Of a stretch of DNA of 7,257 nt, positions 5,648 through 7,257 are shown in pieces. Numbering within the stretch: the first letter of the stretch is position 1; each line of letters opens with the position of its first letter. Source of the stretch: CAYXBG01 sp964463145 (GTDB lineage Bacteria; Acidobacteriota; UBA6911; RPQK01; CBDAPI01); NCBI GenBank assembly GCA_964463145.1, contig CAYXBG010000083.1, positions 1 through 7,257 on the forward strand, read 5' to 3'. The translations under genes were made by a program, and so were the position numbers. The notes under the pieces are model-generated. The model made no database searches, had not been told where the DNA came from, and worked only from the letters and a program-made list of their open reading frames with translations.

Positions 5648-6604
5648 ATGTCAACTACGAAGCAGGACCATTTTTCAGTATTTTCAGAGTACCTGAAAAA
5701 TAATGGTCTGAAAATGACCCGGCAGAGGAGGCTGATTTTAGAGGCCTTCCTAGGAGTTGAGGGTCATCTAAGTGCTGATGAGCTATACGAAGTAGTTCGT
5801 AAAAAAGACCCTCGGGTCGGCTTTACAACAGTGTTTCGAACCCTGAAAGCTATGACGGAATGCGGTCTCGCGCGCGAGACTGATCTGAATGATGGCCGCA
5901 CCCGCTTTGAACGTTTGTATCGAAAGCCTAAACACCACCATATTGTCTGTCAGGAATGCAGCAAAACCATTGAGTTCTATAGCCCTGATCTTGAAGAAAT
6001 GCAGGCAAAGATCGCCTCTGAATATGGCCTGCAGCCAGTTCAGCAGCGTCTTCAGATTTTTGGTGTGTGTAGGGAATGCCAAGAGAAAGAGAAACCAAAA
6101 GTCCAATTTTTCGACAATGATCAGATTTTTGCTCGCGATGCTCTAAAGATTGCAATGGCCACCGAAGAAAGAGGAATAGCTTTCTACCGAGCAGGAGCAG
6201 AGGCATCCTCGGCTCTTCCTTCTACTCAGCAAGCTTTTCTTGAAATGCTCGCGGAGGAGGAGCGCCATTTGCAAGGACTGCTTGAGGAGTGGGATCGATT
6301 AATTAAGGAGAACCCCGGAATTGTCGATGCACCGGTCTTTTTACATTTTGATTTCGACAGATTGCAAGAGATTTTCCCCCCCGCTTCCAAGATACATGAG
6401 GGACTCCTTGGAGATATGACCGAGGTTCAGGCTCTCAGGTTAGCGATGGAAATGGAGCTGGAAGCCTATGAGTTTTTCACCGAATATGCAGAACGTTTTG
6501 AAGACACTCAAGGACGAGATATTTTTGCAACATTTGCGGCCGAAGAACACGAACACTACACGATGATTAAGGCTGAATTGGATAGAGTCTCGAAGGAAGG
6601 TTAG
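5648..6604 (+). CDS. Fur-family metalloregulator fused to a C-terminal rubrerythrin-like diiron domain
   Basis: A 318-residue two-domain protein. Residues 1-147 are a full Fur protein: winged helix (LKNNGLKMTRQRRLILEAFL; HLSADELY; VGFTTVFRTLKAM), His-rich metal region (H96, H97, H98 before C101), IEF (E109) and structural-zinc pairs C101xxC104 and C141xxC144. Residues about 158-315 are a ferritin-like bundle made of two similar halves: E173 in ATEERGIAFY with E204xxH207 in EEERH, then E270 in MEMELEAYEFF with E300xxH303 in EEHEH. Together these form the six-ligand rubrerythrin diiron site. No rubredoxin domain follows, so an external reductant would be needed for peroxidase activity. Ordinary Fur proteins are about 130-160 residues. 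ATG at 5648 is the only plausible start, since an in-frame TAA lies at 5627; no Shine-Dalgarno sequence is visible. The likely role is iron- or peroxide-responsive DNA binding combined with diiron chemistry; the coupling is inferred. It could equally be an iron sensor. Confidence 0.95.
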   Translation: MSTTKQDHFSVFSEYLKNNGLKMTRQRRLILEAFLGVEGHLSADELYEVVRKKDPRVGFTTVFRTLKAMTECGLARETDLNDGRTRFERLYRKPKHHHIVCQECSKTIEFYSPDLEEMQAKIASEYGLQPVQQRLQIFGVCRECQEKEKPKVQFFDNDQIFARDALKIAMATEERGIAFYRAGAEASSALPSTQQAFLEMLAEEERHLQGLLEEWDRLIKENPGIVDAPVFLHFDFDRLQEIFPPASKIHEGLLGDMTEVQALRLAMEMELEAYEFFTEYAERFEDTQGRDIFATFAAEEHEHYTMIKAELDRVSKEG

Positions 6605-6657
6605 CGAGTAGGGCAGGATAGACACCCTTCATAAGCACTGGAAGACAATTCAGGAAC
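6605..6657 (+). other. Short spacer between the fusion gene and pdxB
   Basis: These 53 bases contain no hairpin followed by a T tract and no clear promoter, so pdxB may be co-transcribed with the fusion gene. AGGA at 6652-6655 is the only ribosome-binding-like sequence, and it sits unusually close (2 bases) to the ATG. Confidence 0.4.
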
Positions 6658-7257
6658 ATGCGGATCGTAGCTGACCAAAGAATCATAGGAGTCAAGGAAG
6701 CTTTTTCTTCTCTGGGTCAGGTACAACTTATCTCGCCTTTGGATCTCGCAAGCACTCAGTTCCTCGGAAAAGTTGATGCGTTGTTGTTGCGCTCTGATCT
6801 GGCCATCGATGCTTCACTCCTGAGGAAATGTCAGCCTTCCTTCGTTGGAAGTCCTTCCACTGGTACTGACCATGTAGATTTTGATCTACTAGAAGAGAAG
6901 GGGATTGGGTTTGCTCATGCCCCAGGAGCCAACGCAGATTCGGTTCGGGATTACGTTGCAGCTGTACTTTTGCACTTGTCTAGGATGGAAGATTGGCGTT
7001 TACAAGGTAAGACCCTTGGGATAGTCGGGGTCGGTGATATAGGGTCACGGGTTGCAGTCGCTGCATCTGCTATGGGTATGCGGATACTGATGAATGATCC
7101 CCCCAGGGCGGAAAGGGACTCTACGTTCCACCACCATCCTCTCCATCAGGTGGTGCAGGAGACTGATATCCTGACTTTGCATGTGCCGCTAGTCCGGGAA
7201 GGAGACTATCCTACTCTACATCTCTTCGGAGTAGATCGCCTGAGACAAATGAGGGAT
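6658..7257 (+). CDS. pdxB: 4-phosphoerythronate dehydrogenase (PdxB), 3' end cut by the window
   Basis: An uninterrupted frame from ATG at 6658 to the window end encodes 200 residues that resemble PdxB along their whole length. PdxB oxidises 4-phospho-D-erythronate with NAD, the second step of deoxyxylulose-phosphate-dependent pyridoxal phosphate (vitamin B6) synthesis, in the cytoplasm. Visible marks are MRIVADQ at the N-terminus, ALLLRS (41-46), FVGSPSTGTDHVD (62-74), APGANA (88-93), the Rossmann loop GIVGVGDIG (121-129), the cofactor-binding acid in NDPPRAERD (D147) and ILTLHVPL (171-178). The GTDHVD and DPPRA segments distinguish it from generic D-2-hydroxyacid dehydrogenases such as SerA. 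The family is about 380 residues long, so the catalytic Arg/Glu/His residues and the C-terminal dimerisation domain lie beyond the edge. It starts 53 bases after the Fur-rubrerythrin gene on the same strand. The ribosome binding site is poor. Confidence 0.92.
   Translation, partial: MRIVADQRIIGVKEAFSSLGQVQLISPLDLASTQFLGKVDALLLRSDLAIDASLLRKCQPSFVGSPSTGTDHVDFDLLEEKGIGFAHAPGANADSVRDYVAAVLLHLSRMEDWRLQGKTLGIVGVGDIGSRVAVAASAMGMRILMNDPPRAERDSTFHHHPLHQVVQETDILTLHVPLVREGDYPTLHLFGVDRLRQMRD

Noticed and set aside
5783..6206. Minus-strand reading frames inside the Fur-rubrerythrin gene
   Set aside because: They are shadows of a coding frame whose motifs are clear on the plus strand.

Overview
The window holds six protein-coding genes and no RNA genes, mobile elements or CRISPR arrays that I can see. 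The most informative gene for taxonomy is a long exported β-propeller/HEAT/cytochrome c protein with a C-terminal CxxCH haem site. This architecture is expanded in Planctomycetes and Verrucomicrobia. It sits beside a Gfo/Idh/MocA oxidoreductase and a xylose-isomerase-like TIM barrel, which together suggest a saccharide-degrading, probably aquatic bacterium of the PVC group. PdxB is best known from Gammaproteobacteria and Bacteroidetes, so the assignment is tentative. Base composition looks near even.

Layout: (1) Positions 1-1870, plus strand: the 3' part of a Gfo/Idh/MocA dehydrogenase, followed with no gap (TGA then ATG) by a sugar phosphate isomerase/epimerase-like protein. They form a translationally coupled pair for sugar or polyol modification. 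(2) Positions 1900-5330, minus strand, convergent to the first pair with a 29-base gap: a [2Fe-2S] ferredoxin upstream and the cytochrome-containing dehydrogenase-like protein downstream, in one probable transcript. (3) Positions 5331-5647: a divergent intergenic region of about 317 bases with a strong ferredoxin ribosome binding site, candidate promoters, a 25-bp near-perfect palindrome and a second inverted repeat. (4) Positions 5648-7257, plus strand: a Fur-family regulator fused to a rubrerythrin-like diiron domain, then pdxB (vitamin B6 synthesis), which runs off the right edge.

The most notable item is the Fur-rubrerythrin fusion. One polypeptide carries a complete Fur fold (winged helix, metal-binding His cluster, two structural CxxC pairs) and a complete duplicated E/ExxH/E/ExxH diiron four-helix bundle without a rubredoxin domain. 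A ferredoxin is transcribed divergently from it. A reasonable hypothesis is an iron/peroxide-responsive regulator whose own diiron domain senses or removes peroxide, with the ferredoxin as a possible reductant. This is inferred from domain content and position only.
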